Notes: generated from the letters alone by a model not told the origin. A stretch of DNA of 64,000 nucleotides from HGM04593 sp045634365 (GCA_045634365.1 JAZRAC010000057.1:12260-76259), one strand, 5' to 3'. Counted from the first letter of the stretch, positions 43,214 to 52,759 are shown. Program-made: numbers and translations.

Positions 43214-45673
43214 TTAAAGCAACTGTTTGAGGCGGAATTCAAGGTCGGCCTCATCGGCACACAGCACCTGACGCGGCTTACTACCCTCCTGCTCACCCAC
43301 AAGGCCCGTCTGGCACAATTGGTCCATTATGCGGCCCGCGCGGTTGAAGCCCACGTTGAGCTTGCGCTGTATGAGCGAGGTTGAACCCTGCTGATGAATA
43401 ACGACAATGCGCGCAGCATCGGCAAACAGCGGGTCGAGTTTATCGGAAGAGAGCTCCCCACGCGTCGCAGAGCCACCACCGTCGGACGGTGCATCATCGG
43501 GCTCGGGCAATATGTAAGCGGTGGGATAACCCTGCTGCTTGGCAATATGGGCACAAACACGTTCAACCTCCTTCGTCTCCACAAGCGCACACTGCACACG
43601 CACCGGGTCGTTACCGGCAAGGAAGAGCATATCTCCGCGACCTTGCAGCTGGTTGGCACCCTGACGGTCGAGAATTGTACGTGAGTCGATAACCGAAATA
43701 ACACGGAACGCCATACGCGCAGGGAAGTTCGCCTTAATGGTACCGGTGATAATATTTGTCGTGGGGCGCTGGGTAGCGATAATCATATGAATACCCACGG
43801 CACGAGCCTTTTGAGCGATGCGGGCAATTGGCACCTCCACCTCCTTGCCGGCAGTCATCATAAGGTCGCCATACTCATCTATAATCACCACAATATATGG
43901 CATAAAGCGATGCCCCTTTGTAGGCAGCAACTCCTTATTCAAATACTTATCGTTATACTCCTTAACCGAGCGTACCGATGCCATCTGCAACAATTTATAG
44001 CGGTTATCCATCTCCACGCACAGAGATTTAAGCGTGCGCACCACGCGGTTAACGTCGGTTATAATAGGTTCATCCTCGCCTTCGAGTTTCGCAAGAAAAT
44101 GTTTTTCCAGCACATTATAGAGGCTCAGTTCCACCATTTTGGGGTCGACCATCACAAATTTCAAATATGCAGGATGCATTTTATAGAGCAACGATGTAAT
44201 AATAGCATTCAAGCCCACAGACTTACCCATACCCGTAGCACCGGCAACAAGCAAGTGAGGCATTTTTGCCATATCCACCATAAACACATCGTTGGAGATT
44301 GTTTTTCCAAGCGCAAGCGGAAGTGCCATATCCGTCTCCTTATATTTTCGGCTGTTGAGCAGAGAGGCCATAGGCACAATCTGTTTATGGGCATTGGGTA
44401 CCTCTATACCCACAGTACCCTTGCCGGGAATAGGAGCAATGATACGAATACACAATGCCGACAGGCTCATCGCAATATCATCCTCCAAATTCTTTATCTT
44501 GGAGATACGGATACCCGGAGCAGGAGTAATCTCGTAGAGCGTGATTGTGGGGCCTACGGTAGCCTTTATGGAGCTTATCTTAATTTCAAAATTATTGAGC
44601 ACCTCCACAATCTTCTCCTTGTTGGCATTCTGCTCGTCCTTATCCACCGCAAATGTCGTCTGCTCATATTTATCGAGCAAATCAACGGTGGGCGGCTTAT
44701 AGTAACTCAATTCATCCTTGGGATTTATGGGACGAAGCATATTACCGCCCGTATCCTCTTCGCCTGTCGTATCCTCAATCTCCATTTCTATGGGTGCGCC
44801 ATCGGCTGTTGCTGCCGCGGCGGCACGTTGCGCCACACGGTCGAATACTGCGGCAACATCCTCTTCGTCGGGCACAGGTTCCTCCTCGCTCACAATCTCC
44901 TCCTCGGGAGCCTCCACTTCAAATTCCTCTTCTGCGGGCTCCACAAAAGTATCCTCATCATCATATTCGATGATATTATCCTCCTCTGCGGCAGGAGCCT
45001 CTTCGGGCTTTTCATCTTCGGCAACGCCCTCCGTTGCAGGTTCTTCGGACGGTTGCGCCTTGGGAATAAAGCTGAAAGAGAGCATCTTCTGCAACCAAGT
45101 GATAGTTTCGCGGGTGAGGTATGTCATAAGGATTATGAGTGTAATAACAAGTATCAATATAAGCCCCACAAAGCCCACTTTATCCACGAGCCAACCACTC
45201 ACAAACTCACCGTGACGGCCACCGGGCGACATAAAACTGCCGGCGAAGAGATTACCCAAAGAGAAGGCAAAAAAGACCGAGCCCCACACTACCGAGAAAA
45301 TTGTCATTATAAACCATTTTACCAGATTGGGGCGACGAATATTCATAAAATAGAGCATCAGCACCACAAGCAGAGGCACCACAAGTACCGACGACCAGCC
45401 GAAACAGCCGTTTATCAGAAAATTGGCAAACAGCGCACCACTCTTGCCCGATGTATTTTCAACGGTAGCCGCACTCTCGCCCAAAGCCTCAATAACACTC
45501 TGGTCGGCACCTCCCGAAGAGAAGAACGAAAGGAACGAACTGCATATAAAAATTGCCATAGCTCCGAAAAAGAGCCCGAGGAAAAAGTGCAACGTCGGGT
45601 GTTTGAGCACAAATTTCACTTTCTTAAAAAACGACGCCTTCTTCTCCTGCGCCCTTGTATTCTTTTTTGCCAT
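43214..45673 (-). CDS. ftsK: DNA translocase FtsK
   Basis: Moves chromosome DNA at the septum and activates dimer resolution. The 819-residue protein has four N-terminal membrane helices (to about residue 190), an acidic Glu/Asp/Pro linker (about 205-320), the motor domain with Walker A GATGMGKS and the IIDEYGDLMMT Walker B region, and a C-terminal gamma winged-helix domain (QQGSTSLIQRKLNVGFNRAGRIMDQL split across about 755-790) that reads KOPS sites. Promoter box TATCTTCG at 45729-45736. First gene of the ftsK-lolA-trxB-manA run. Confidence 0.97.
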   Translation of the reverse strand: MAKKNTRAQEKKASFFKKVKFVLKHPTLHFFLGLFFGAMAIFICSSFLSFFSSGGADQSVIEALGESAATVENTSGKSGALFANFLINGCFGWSSVLVVPLLVVLMLYFMNIRRPNLVKWFIMTIFSVVWGSVFFAFSLGNLFAGSFMSPGGRHGEFVSGWLVDKVGFVGLILILVITLIILMTYLTRETITWLQKMLSFSFIPKAQPSEEPATEGVAEDEKPEEAPAAEEDNIIEYDDEDTFVEPAEEEFEVEAPEEEIVSEEEPVPDEEDVAAVFDRVAQRAAAAATADGAPIEMEIEDTTGEEDTGGNMLRPINPKDELSYYKPPTVDLLDKYEQTTFAVDKDEQNANKEKIVEVLNNFEIKISSIKATVGPTITLYEITPAPGIRISKIKNLEDDIAMSLSALCIRIIAPIPGKGTVGIEVPNAHKQIVPMASLLNSRKYKETDMALPLALGKTISNDVFMVDMAKMPHLLVAGATGMGKSVGLNAIITSLLYKMHPAYLKFVMVDPKMVELSLYNVLEKHFLAKLEGEDEPIITDVNRVVRTLKSLCVEMDNRYKLLQMASVRSVKEYNDKYLNKELLPTKGHRFMPYIVVIIDEYGDLMMTAGKEVEVPIARIAQKARAVGIHMIIATQRPTTNIITGTIKANFPARMAFRVISVIDSRTILDRQGANQLQGRGDMLFLAGNDPVRVQCALVETKEVERVCAHIAKQQGYPTAYILPEPDDAPSDGGGSATRGELSSDKLDPLFADAARIVVIHQQGSTSLIQRKLNVGFNRAGRIMDQLCQTGLVGEQEGSKPRQVLCADEADLEFRLKQLL

Positions 45674-45728
45674 AGTATATTGCCTGTTAAAAAATACCCC
45701 TAAATTACAAATTAGGGATAAACATTGC

Positions 45729-45736
45729 GAAGATAG
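45729..45736 (-). promoter_or_regulatory. -7 promoter box for ftsK operon
   Basis: TATCTTCG on the minus strand, about 55 bases upstream of the ftsK ATG. Confidence 0.6.
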
Positions 45737-45780
45737 TAAAAAAAAAGATAGCAGCGCCCCTCACCTGTGCTATTTTTTTG

Positions 45781-45788
45781 TAACTTCG
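45781..45788 (+). promoter_or_regulatory. -7 promoter box for the DUF5063 operon
   Basis: TAACTTCG fits TAnnTTCG and lies 39 bases before the ATG at 45828, back to back with the ftsK promoter. Confidence 0.6.
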
Positions 45789-45827
45789 CGGCAAATTAGA
45801 AAAAACCAGCAAAAACCACACAACGCA

Positions 45828-46382
45828 ATGAACGAAACAGCAGATATTGTTTTTCAGCGCAACACAGTAGAGTTTGTAACGGTTGCCGCAGAATTCTGCG
45901 CCTACATTGAGCGCACCAACGAGCACACCCGCAAGGAATTTGTGGGCACAATGCTCAAAATTCTGCCCCTGCTCTACCTGAAAGCACAAATGCTCCCCAA
46001 CGAGGAACGCATAAGCGACAGCGACCTTGAAGATTTTGTTACAGAAGACAGCTATGAAGTACTGCGCATAACAATTGCCAATCTGCTCGCCGACAAAGAC
46101 ACCTACCTCGATGTTTTTGTCGAGGAGATGAAGTACAGCGACACGCCAATATCAATAAACATTTCGGAGGACCTTGCCGATATTTATCAGGATATAAAAA
46201 ACTTTGTCTGCCTGTTCCGCCTCGGCATAAACGAGACAATGCACGATGCGATAATCGAATGTAACGAGCATTTCAAGCAATATTGGGGGCAGAGAATAGT
46301 GAACACCCTGCGAGCCCTCCACGACATTGCCTACAACACAAGCCCCGACGACGAAGAGGAAAACGACAATGACAATTTTTAA
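45828..46382 (+). CDS. DUF5063 family protein
   Basis: A 184-residue all-helical cytoplasmic protein that I assign to DUF5063 from its start (AEFCAYIERT) and its neighbours. It ends in an acidic DDEEENDNDNF tail. The frame is open upstream to 45423, but that overlaps ftsK on the other strand, and the ATG at 45828 fits the promoter. Its stop overlaps the exonuclease start by 14 bases. In Bacteroidetes this gene commonly precedes a DEDD exonuclease and an RlmI-like methyltransferase, suggesting a role in RNA metabolism, but the function is not known. Confidence 0.8.
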   Translation: MNETADIVFQRNTVEFVTVAAEFCAYIERTNEHTRKEFVGTMLKILPLLYLKAQMLPNEERISDSDLEDFVTEDSYEVLRITIANLLADKDTYLDVFVEEMKYSDTPISINISEDLADIYQDIKNFVCLFRLGINETMHDAIIECNEHFKQYWGQRIVNTLRALHDIAYNTSPDDEEENDNDNF

Positions 46383-46956
46383 TGCACATATCGAAAAGAG
46401 CGAAATTGCGCAAATGCCCGCCGTCGTTTTCCCCGGACGCATAATTACCATAAGCACGGCAGCCGACGTTGACAAAGTGGCAAAAGCCCTCTCAAAGGAG
46501 AAAATCCTCGGATTCGACACAGAGACACGCCCGGCGTTCCGCAAGGGAGTGCAATACAAAGTGTCGCTGCTGCAACTATCCACCGCCGACACCTGCTTCC
46601 TCATACGCCTCTGCCACACAGGAATGCCCGATTCGCTGATAGAGCTTCTCGAAAATGGCGAAATACTGAAAATAGGCGTATCGCTGCACGACGACTACCA
46701 ATCACTCGCCCGCCGCAAAAAGTTCAAAGCCGGCGGCTTCTTCGACCTGCAAAAATATGTGAGCAAATTCGGCATTGAGGAGATGAGCCTCCAAAAAATA
46801 TACGCCATAATATTCGGCGAGAAAATATCGAAAAGCCAGCAGTTGACAAATTGGGAGCACGACATTCTCACCGACAAGCAAAAACAATATGCAGCCACCG
46901 ACGCGTGGGCCTGCCTCAACATATACAACCGCCTGAAAGAATTAGAGAGAAAATAG
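46369..46956 (+). CDS. DEDD-family 3'-5' exonuclease (RNase D-like domain)
   Basis: A 195-residue single-domain exonuclease. GFDTETRPAF gives the first acidic pair (motif I), GVSLHDDYQSL motif II, and the AATDAWACLNIY block motif III with the Tyr/Asp of the DEDDy type. There is no HRDC domain, so it is not full RNase D. The ATG at 46369 lies inside the end of the DUF5063 gene (14-base overlap), indicating translational coupling. RNA or DNA as substrate cannot be told from sequence. Confidence 0.9.
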   Translation: MTIFNAHIEKSEIAQMPAVVFPGRIITISTAADVDKVAKALSKEKILGFDTETRPAFRKGVQYKVSLLQLSTADTCFLIRLCHTGMPDSLIELLENGEILKIGVSLHDDYQSLARRKKFKAGGFFDLQKYVSKFGIEEMSLQKIYAIIFGEKISKSQQLTNWEHDILTDKQKQYAATDAWACLNIYNRLKELERK

Positions 46957-46960
46957 CACT

Positions 46961-48142
46961 ATGGAAAAATCAGTAATATTAAAACGCGGCAAAGAGGAGT
47001 CGTTGCGCCGCTTCCACCCTTGGATATTTTCGGGAGCAATAGCACGCATCGACGGCAAACCCGAGGAGGGCGACATTGTCACCGTTTACACAAACAGTGG
47101 CGAATTTATAGCTCGCGGACACGTTCAAGTGGGCAGCATCGCCGTGCGAGTGCTCACATTCGTCGACGAGCCCATAGACCAAGAATTCTGGAACCGACGC
47201 ATCGCCACAGCCTACGATCTGCGCCAACGCACCGGAATATCGTCGCACCCCGACAACAACACCTACCGTCTTGTACACGGCGAGGGCGACTGTCTTCCCG
47301 GCCTTGTAATAGACATCTACGGCAACACCGCAGTAATGCAGGCCCACAGCGTGGGAATGCACGTGAACCGTATGGAGATTGCCGAAGCACTCAAAAGCAC
47401 ACTGGGCAGCAAGCTCGACAATATATATTATAAGTCGGAGACCACCCTCCCCTACAAAGCCGACATCAGCAAAGAGAATGGCTACATAATGGGTGGCAAC
47501 GCCGAAAATATCTCCACCGAATATGGCCTTAAATTTCACATCGACTGGATGCGAGGCCAAAAGACAGGCTTCTTTGTCGACCAGCGCGAGAACCGCTCAC
47601 TGCTCGAAAAATATGCCAAAGGGCGCAAGTTGCTAAATATGTTCTGCTACACAGGAGGCTTCTCTATATACGCCCTGCGCGGCGGTGCCGAGGTTGTACA
47701 CTCGGTCGACAGCTCGGCAAAAGCCATCGACCTTACCAATGCCAACGTAGCCATAAATTTCCCCGACGACACACGCCACGCGGCATTTGCCGAGGATGCA
47801 TTCGACTACCTCGAAAGAATGGGAAGCAACTACGACCTCATAATTCTGGACCCGCCTGCATTTGCCAAGCACCGCGACTCGCTGCGTAACGCCCTCATAG
47901 GCTACCGCCGCCTCAACGCAAAAGCATTGGAAAAGATACAGCCCGGCGGCATTCTCTTCACATTCTCCTGCTCGCAAGTGGTGAGCAAAGAGAATTTCCG
48001 CACAGCAGTGTTCACAGCCGCCGCAATGGCAAAGCGCAACGTGCGCATACTGCACCAGCTCACCCAGCCGGCCGACCACCCCGTGAACATCTACCACCCC
48101 GAAGGAGAATACCTCAAAGGCCTTGTACTATATGTTGAGTGA
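46961..48142 (+). CDS. Class I SAM-dependent rRNA methyltransferase (RlmI-like)
   Basis: A 393-residue protein: N-terminal PUA domain (RFHPWIFSGAIARIDG), EEHD-like central domain, and a C-terminal SAM fold with LLNMFCYTGGFSIYALRGGA, the catalytic-region LDPPAFAK and FSCSQVVSKENF. E. coli RlmI makes m5C1962 in 23S rRNA, and this is the likely reaction. It starts 4 bases after the exonuclease. The stop codon lies within the 19-bp hairpin 48130-48172. Confidence 0.92.
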   Translation: MEKSVILKRGKEESLRRFHPWIFSGAIARIDGKPEEGDIVTVYTNSGEFIARGHVQVGSIAVRVLTFVDEPIDQEFWNRRIATAYDLRQRTGISSHPDNNTYRLVHGEGDCLPGLVIDIYGNTAVMQAHSVGMHVNRMEIAEALKSTLGSKLDNIYYKSETTLPYKADISKENGYIMGGNAENISTEYGLKFHIDWMRGQKTGFFVDQRENRSLLEKYAKGRKLLNMFCYTGGFSIYALRGGAEVVHSVDSSAKAIDLTNANVAINFPDDTRHAAFAEDAFDYLERMGSNYDLIILDPPAFAKHRDSLRNALIGYRRLNAKALEKIQPGGILFTFSCSQVVSKENFRTAVFTAAAMAKRNVRILHQLTQPADHPVNIYHPEGEYLKGLVLYVE

Positions 48143-48172
48143 GAATTGCTGCACAATTCTCACTCAACATAT
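48130..48172 (+). terminator. Terminator of the DUF5063/exonuclease/methyltransferase operon
   Basis: Perfect 19-bp stem, arms 48130-48148 and 48154-48172, 5-base loop, overlapping the stop codon at 48140-48142 and followed by TTTG. Confidence 0.82.
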
Positions 48173-48248
48173 TTTGTAACAAAGTTATCTTTCGCCGAAC
48201 AAAGCCGATATTTTTTTGTGAAAAACCACAAAAATAAGCACAATAAAT

Positions 48249-48279
48249 TTTGCCAATTAAAGCAAATATATTACCTTTG
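48249..48279 (+). promoter_or_regulatory. Promoter of rpmE2
   Basis: TTTG at 48249-48252 and TACCTTTG at 48272-48279, 19 bases apart, the best match in the window to the Bacteroidetes -33/-7 consensus. The ATG follows 63 bases later. Confidence 0.72.
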
Positions 48280-48342
48280 CACCTCGAAAGCCATTACACA
48301 CATTTTTTGTTACCAGCAAATAAAAATTAAAAAATTAAAATA

Positions 48343-48594
48343 ATGAAAAAAGACATTCATCCCGCAGGATATCGTCCCGTTGTATTCAAAGATATGTCAA
48401 ACGGCGATTGTTTCCTTTCACAGTCAACTTGTAACACAAAGGAGACCATTGAATTCGAGGGCGAGACATACCCCTTGATAAAACTTGAAATTTCTAACAC
48501 CTCTCACCCCTTCTACACCGGTAAGGCTAAACTCGTGGATACTGCCGGCCGCGTAGACAAGTTCATGAGCCGTTACGGAAAAATCAAGAAATAA
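48343..48594 (+). CDS. rpmE2: 50S ribosomal protein L31 type B
   Basis: An 83-residue L31 of the zinc-independent form: start MKKDIHPAGYRPVVFKDMSNG, no CxxC pair, and the C-terminal HPFYTGKAKLVDTAGRVDKF block. Type B L31 replaces the zinc form under zinc shortage in some bacteria, but is often the only copy in Bacteroidetes. Single-gene transcript with strong promoter and terminator. Confidence 0.97.
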   Translation: MKKDIHPAGYRPVVFKDMSNGDCFLSQSTCNTKETIEFEGETYPLIKLEISNTSHPFYTGKAKLVDTAGRVDKFMSRYGKIKK

Positions 48595-48613
48595 GAAGCG
48601 TAACAAAATATAC

Positions 48614-48647
48614 AAAAGAGGTGTACTCCGATACACCTCTTTTTTTT
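48614..48647 (+). terminator. Terminator of rpmE2
   Basis: 12-bp stem (48614-48625 with 48632-48643, 6-base loop) and a run of T, about 20 bases after the stop codon. Confidence 0.92.
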
Positions 48648-48672
48648 GCCACATTGCAACCAATATTCCAAA

Positions 48673-49572
48673 ATGAAAAAACTCTTTCCTACACTGCTGC
48701 TCACCCTGCTGCTTACAGCCTGTGGCGGCGGTTCCGACAATGAGGGATTCGGCGCAACCACAGACCCCAACAACATAAACACCAATACCACCGGTGGCGC
48801 ATACGCTTCGCTCTACGAACAGCCCCGCCTGAACGAGGAGGATATTTTCCTCACCTACACCACCACCCATGAAGGCAAGGAACTGGTAACATACAGCATT
48901 GCATACAACAGCGAGCGTAAACACGCACGCTGGGTGGCATTCACATTCGAGGGCAGCAACAAAGATACCAATTGGAACAGAAACAACTGGAAAAACACAG
49001 AATGGAGAGGCGATCCCTGGGACTACGCCCCCGAAATTCCCGAAGAGGAGCAGATGGATTCGCATCGTGGCATATACTCCATCTATGGATTAGACGGATA
49101 CGATCGCGGCCACCTTGTAGCATCGTACGACCGACTAATATCGCAAGAGGCCAACAGGCAGACATTCTACTCAATAAATATGTCGCCAATGAAGAGCCGA
49201 TTCAACCAAGATGGCCCGTGGAACAAGCTCGAAACAAAGATAAACAACAGGAGCAACGGCTGGGTAAAAAGCAGCGATGTTCTCTATGTGGTGAAGGGTG
49301 CAACCATAAGAGAGGGAGAATACACCGTAAAAAACACCCTCACAATTCCCAACCACTATTTTATGGCACTTGTGCGCAAAAAGGGCAACGCCTACTATGG
49401 AATTGCATTCCTTATGGAGCACAATAACAATACCGGCACAAGCCTTAGGGATTGCGCAATGAGCATCGACAAACTGGAAGAGATTACAGGGATAGATTTC
49501 TTCTGTAACCTGCCCGACAAATTGGAAAATACATTGGAGAGTACGTTGGATTTTAATCCTTGGAACCTATAA
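48673..49572 (+). CDS. Lipoprotein DNA/RNA non-specific endonuclease (NucA family)
   Basis: A 299-residue secreted nuclease of the beta-beta-alpha-metal family. The signal MKKLFPTLLLTLLLTACGGG has a lipobox Cys at 17, so it is membrane-anchored. DGYDRGHLVAS holds the DRGH catalytic motif, followed by FYSINMSPMKSRFNQDGPWNKLE with the metal-binding Asn. Homologues degrade DNA and RNA outside the cell, for nutrition or escape from DNA nets. The ATG at 48673 is chosen over an upstream in-frame ATG because it opens the signal peptide. Confidence 0.92.
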   Translation: MKKLFPTLLLTLLLTACGGGSDNEGFGATTDPNNINTNTTGGAYASLYEQPRLNEEDIFLTYTTTHEGKELVTYSIAYNSERKHARWVAFTFEGSNKDTNWNRNNWKNTEWRGDPWDYAPEIPEEEQMDSHRGIYSIYGLDGYDRGHLVASYDRLISQEANRQTFYSINMSPMKSRFNQDGPWNKLETKINNRSNGWVKSSDVLYVVKGATIREGEYTVKNTLTIPNHYFMALVRKKGNAYYGIAFLMEHNNNTGTSLRDCAMSIDKLEEITGIDFFCNLPDKLENTLESTLDFNPWNL

Positions 49573-49588
49573 TACAAACAAAAGAGGA

Positions 49589-49678
49589 TGACTCAAAAGT
49601 CCCTTTTTAAGACATCACACCCTCGCCAGAATATACTCTGGCGAGGGTGTTTGCTTTGTATATATTACTTTTGGGTCA
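49589..49678. repeat. Nested double-hairpin intergenic element
   Basis: Outer arms TGACTCAAAAGT (49589-49600) and ACTTTTGGGTCA (49667-49678; one wobble) enclose a GC-rich 14-bp hairpin (49617-49630 with 49637-49650). It lies between the convergent nuclease and peptidoglycan-binding genes. The inner stem can serve as terminator; the outer symmetry suggests a dispersed palindromic element. Confidence 0.65.
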
Positions 49679-49690
49679 GCCCCATTTTTG

Positions 49691-50272
49691 TTATTGCGAC
49701 GACCTGCGCCAGCGATGAATTTTGCGCAGTTCTTTTATGGTTGTCGTTCCCACAATCCCATCGTCGTAGAGCCCCGACACCTTTTGAAATAATTTTACAG
49801 CACGCAGAAGTTCTCCCTCGTAAAGTACCTTGCCACTCTTTGTATAGGGAATGGAATTTTCATCCAGATAGAGGTTCTTCACCATAATCTCGGCAAGTTT
49901 CTTAACATCGGCACCCGAATCGCCCCGCATAATAACCCTGTCGCCAAGCGAATAGTGCCTCTCCTCGTAAAGTACCGAATCGTTACTCCTCTTTGCCACA
50001 CGCTTGGGCGCACTCTTTACAACCGTATCCTTTACTGCACCCGCGGCAGCCTTTTTGGGAGCCGACACTTTTTTCTTCTTTTTTGCAGCCGCTCCCTTTT
50101 TGGTCTGCCGCCGTTGCTTCACGGTAACCGTCTTTACAACAACCGTGTCGATGGGCATTTTCTTAAACACAAAGGTTGTATCGGCAGGCTGCGCATCGCA
50201 ACAGAGAACCGGCACGCACACACCCCACAGGAGCAAGACAAAGAGGAGATATTTCAATCTGTCAACGACCAT
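49691..50272 (-). CDS. Exported peptidoglycan-binding-like domain protein
   Basis: A 193-residue protein with a signal peptide (about residues 1-26), a Lys/Ala/Val-rich low-complexity linker (about 45-95) and a C-terminal PG_binding_1-type domain with RGDSGADVKKLAEIM and the family end DGIVGTTTIKEL. Such domains attach proteins to cell wall. There is no catalytic domain. Its start overlaps the end of the pseudouridine synthase gene by 11 bases. Confidence 0.8.
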   Translation of the reverse strand: MVVDRLKYLLFVLLLWGVCVPVLCCDAQPADTTFVFKKMPIDTVVVKTVTVKQRRQTKKGAAAKKKKKVSAPKKAAAGAVKDTVVKSAPKRVAKRSNDSVLYEERHYSLGDRVIMRGDSGADVKKLAEIMVKNLYLDENSIPYTKSGKVLYEGELLRAVKLFQKVSGLYDDGIVGTTTIKELRKIHRWRRSSQ

Positions 50273-51149
50273 TCAGACAATTTTCGAAACAAGAAGGCAC
50301 AGGAGTCTCAAAGCGCAACAATTTCCCATTGACAGGGTGACGGAAACAGAGCATATAAGCGTGCAACCCCAAACGGCGTATACTATCGTCGGTGCTGCCA
50401 TATTTATGGTCGCCCACCACAGGATGCCCGAGAGAGGCCAGATGCACGCGAATTTGATTTTTGCGCCCTGTCTGCAATTCACACTCCACAAGCGAATAGC
50501 CACCACCCTCCTGCAACACCCTGTAATATGTTACAGCAAATTTACCGCCATTATCCACAGGGCTCGAATGGGTGACGAAACGTTTATCCTCGGTGAGCCA
50601 CGATTCTATCTTTCCCTCCTTTTGCTCCAACGTGCCCGACACGAGCGCAATGTAACGACGGTCGGTCACCAACTGTTGCCAGCCATCTATGAGCGACTGC
50701 TGTGTCTGAACATCCTTTGCATAGACCATCAGGCCCGACGTATCGCGGTCGAGACGATGAACAAGATGCGAGGTATTGCGGCCGCCACCCTTTTCAAGAT
50801 AGCGGTTGAGAATAGTCTGCACAGTCTCCTGACGGGTATTGTTACTCATCGACAGTAGTCCCTCGTGTTTGTCAATAATGAGCAGATAAGGGTCCTCGTA
50901 CACAATATCGAGGTTCTTGCAGTGGAACGAATGTTTATGTTTGGAGCGGTCGAGCTGCACCATCTGCCCGGGAACAAGCTCGGCGAGCGGGTGTGTAGTT
51001 ATTTTATTATCGACAAGCACCACACGGTTCACAATGAGAGCCTTAGCCCTATTGCGGCTTATGCCGTGCATCTTCTCCATAAGAAAAGTTATAAGCTGTG
51101 TCTCGGCAGTCACCTTAAAAGTGAGCAAGGATTTTATATTTCGACGCAT
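50262..51149 (-). CDS. RluA-family 23S rRNA pseudouridine synthase
   Basis: A 295-residue enzyme: S4 domain near the N-terminus (INRNRAKALI-like, residues 20-75), then the catalytic HRLDRDTSGLMVYAKD motif around residue 138 with the reactive Asp, and the block LQTGRKNQIRVHLASLGHPVVGD. Closest to RluD, which modifies positions in helix 69; RluA/RluC specificity cannot be excluded. Probably co-transcribed with the downstream peptidoglycan-binding gene. Confidence 0.92.
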   Translation of the reverse strand: MRRNIKSLLTFKVTAETQLITFLMEKMHGISRNRAKALIVNRVVLVDNKITTHPLAELVPGQMVQLDRSKHKHSFHCKNLDIVYEDPYLLIIDKHEGLLSMSNNTRQETVQTILNRYLEKGGGRNTSHLVHRLDRDTSGLMVYAKDVQTQQSLIDGWQQLVTDRRYIALVSGTLEQKEGKIESWLTEDKRFVTHSSPVDNGGKFAVTYYRVLQEGGGYSLVECELQTGRKNQIRVHLASLGHPVVGDHKYGSTDDSIRRLGLHAYMLCFRHPVNGKLLRFETPVPSCFENCLNGR

Positions 51150-51190
51150 ATTATCTCTCTTTAATCGTTTTTTGTGTGTAGAAAAAAATC

Positions 51191-52609
51191 TTATCTCTTT
51201 TCGAGCAGCACCACATTCTCAACGTGATGCGTGTGGGGGAACATATCCACAGGCTGCACCGCAGTCACCTTATAATCATTATCGAGCAGAGCAAGGTCGC
51301 GTGCCTGCGTCGCCGGATTACAACTAACATACACAATGCGCTTGGGAGCCGCAAAGAGAATTGTATCAATCACATCATTATGCATACCCGCGCGAGGAGG
51401 GTCGGTGATAATTACATCGGGACGGCCGTGAACATCTATAAATTCACGGGTGAGAATATCCTTCATATCTCCTGCAAAGAATGTGAGATTCGAAAAGCCG
51501 TTAAGTTCGGCATTTACACGGGCATCGGCAATTGCATCCTCCACATACTCGATGCCGACAACCTTTTTCGCCCCTTTTGCAACAAAATTGGCAATGGTAC
51601 CGGTTCCTGTGTATAGGTCGTAGACAACCTCCTCACCGGTGAGTGCGGCAAAATCGCGCGCTACTTTATATAAATTATACGCCTGTGCGCTATTTGTCTG
51701 ATAGAAAGATTTTGGCCCCACTTTGAAGCGCAGCCCCTCCATCTCCTCGAAGATAACATCGGTACCTTTGAACGTATGCACTTCAAGGTCGCCGAATGTG
51801 TCGTTACATTTATTATTTACCACATATAACAAAGAGGTAACCTCGGGGAACGTGTCGGCAACGTAGCCAAGCACGCTCTTCAACTGCTGCATATCCTTGT
51901 CGCTCTCCACCTTTGCCTGCAAAAGAAGCATAACCTCACCGGTAGTGGATGTGCGCAACATCATACTGCGCAACACACCCATCTGCGAGCGTAAATCAAA
52001 AAAGGGAATACCCTCTTTTACGGCAAATTCTCTTATGCCGTTGCGCAAGCGATTGTTAAGAGCGCACATAAGGCCGCACTCCTCAATATCGAGCACCTTA
52101 TCGAAGGCTCCGGGAATGTGAAAGCCAAGCGCATCCATATTATCATATTCAACACCCTGTGCAACCTCCTCCCAAGTGAGCCAACGTTTATTGCTGAATG
52201 TAAATTCGAGTTTATTGCGATAGGCCTGTGTATTCTCGGAACCCAAAATGGGGCTAACCTCGGGAATCTCCACTTTGCCTATGCGACGAAGTGCATCGGT
52301 CACCTGCTGATGCTTGTACTTCAACTGATGCTCATACTGCAAACACTGCCATTTGCAACCACCGCAAATGCCATAATGCTTGCAGAAGGGCGTTGCACGC
52401 TCCTGCGAATATTCATAAAACTTTACAGCCTCGGCCTCGGCGTAACTATGTTTTTTGCGACGCACTTTAAGGTCGACAATATCACCGGGTACCACAAAGG
52501 GGACAAAAACCACAAGATCGTTCACTCTCGCAAGAGCCTTTCCCTCGGCAGCAACTCCGGTTATCTCAATGCGTTCAAGCAATGGTAATTCTTTCTTTTT
52601 TCTTGCCAT
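51191..52609 (-). CDS. rlmD: 23S rRNA (uracil-5-)-methyltransferase RlmD-like
   Basis: A 472-residue SAM-dependent methyltransferase. N-terminal TRAM domain (about 10-65), a four-Cys [4Fe-4S] site FCKHYGICGGCKWQC with an upstream partner, the SAM region YDLYTGTGTIANFVA, DPPRAGMHNDVI, and the catalytic-Cys block YVSCNPATQARDL. The ATG at 52609 is preferred over a TTG two codons upstream. The closest characterised relative makes m5U1939; RlmC/TrmA-type specificity is possible. Confidence 0.93.
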   Translation of the reverse strand: MARKKKELPLLERIEITGVAAEGKALARVNDLVVFVPFVVPGDIVDLKVRRKKHSYAEAEAVKFYEYSQERATPFCKHYGICGGCKWQCLQYEHQLKYKHQQVTDALRRIGKVEIPEVSPILGSENTQAYRNKLEFTFSNKRWLTWEEVAQGVEYDNMDALGFHIPGAFDKVLDIEECGLMCALNNRLRNGIREFAVKEGIPFFDLRSQMGVLRSMMLRTSTTGEVMLLLQAKVESDKDMQQLKSVLGYVADTFPEVTSLLYVVNNKCNDTFGDLEVHTFKGTDVIFEEMEGLRFKVGPKSFYQTNSAQAYNLYKVARDFAALTGEEVVYDLYTGTGTIANFVAKGAKKVVGIEYVEDAIADARVNAELNGFSNLTFFAGDMKDILTREFIDVHGRPDVIITDPPRAGMHNDVIDTILFAAPKRIVYVSCNPATQARDLALLDNDYKVTAVQPVDMFPHTHHVENVVLLEKR

Positions 52610-52751
52610 TTTCAAATTATTGCATAATTCTCACATTCGGCAAAAATACATCTATTTTCCCGATTATCGGCATTTTTAACGCAATAACTTAAATTTTTAA
52701 TAATATACACGATATTTTCCCGAATAAGTTTCGAAATACAAACATTTTCCT

Positions 52752-52759
52752 TATATTTG
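52752..52759 (+). promoter_or_regulatory. -7 promoter box for ppdK
   Basis: TATATTTG fits TAnnTTTG; leader of about 90 bases before the ATG at 52850. Confidence 0.6.

Noticed and set aside
43787..45703. 638-codon open frame on the plus strand
   Set aside because: Antisense to ftsK, rich in His/Arg/Ile with no domain; produced by ftsK codon bias.
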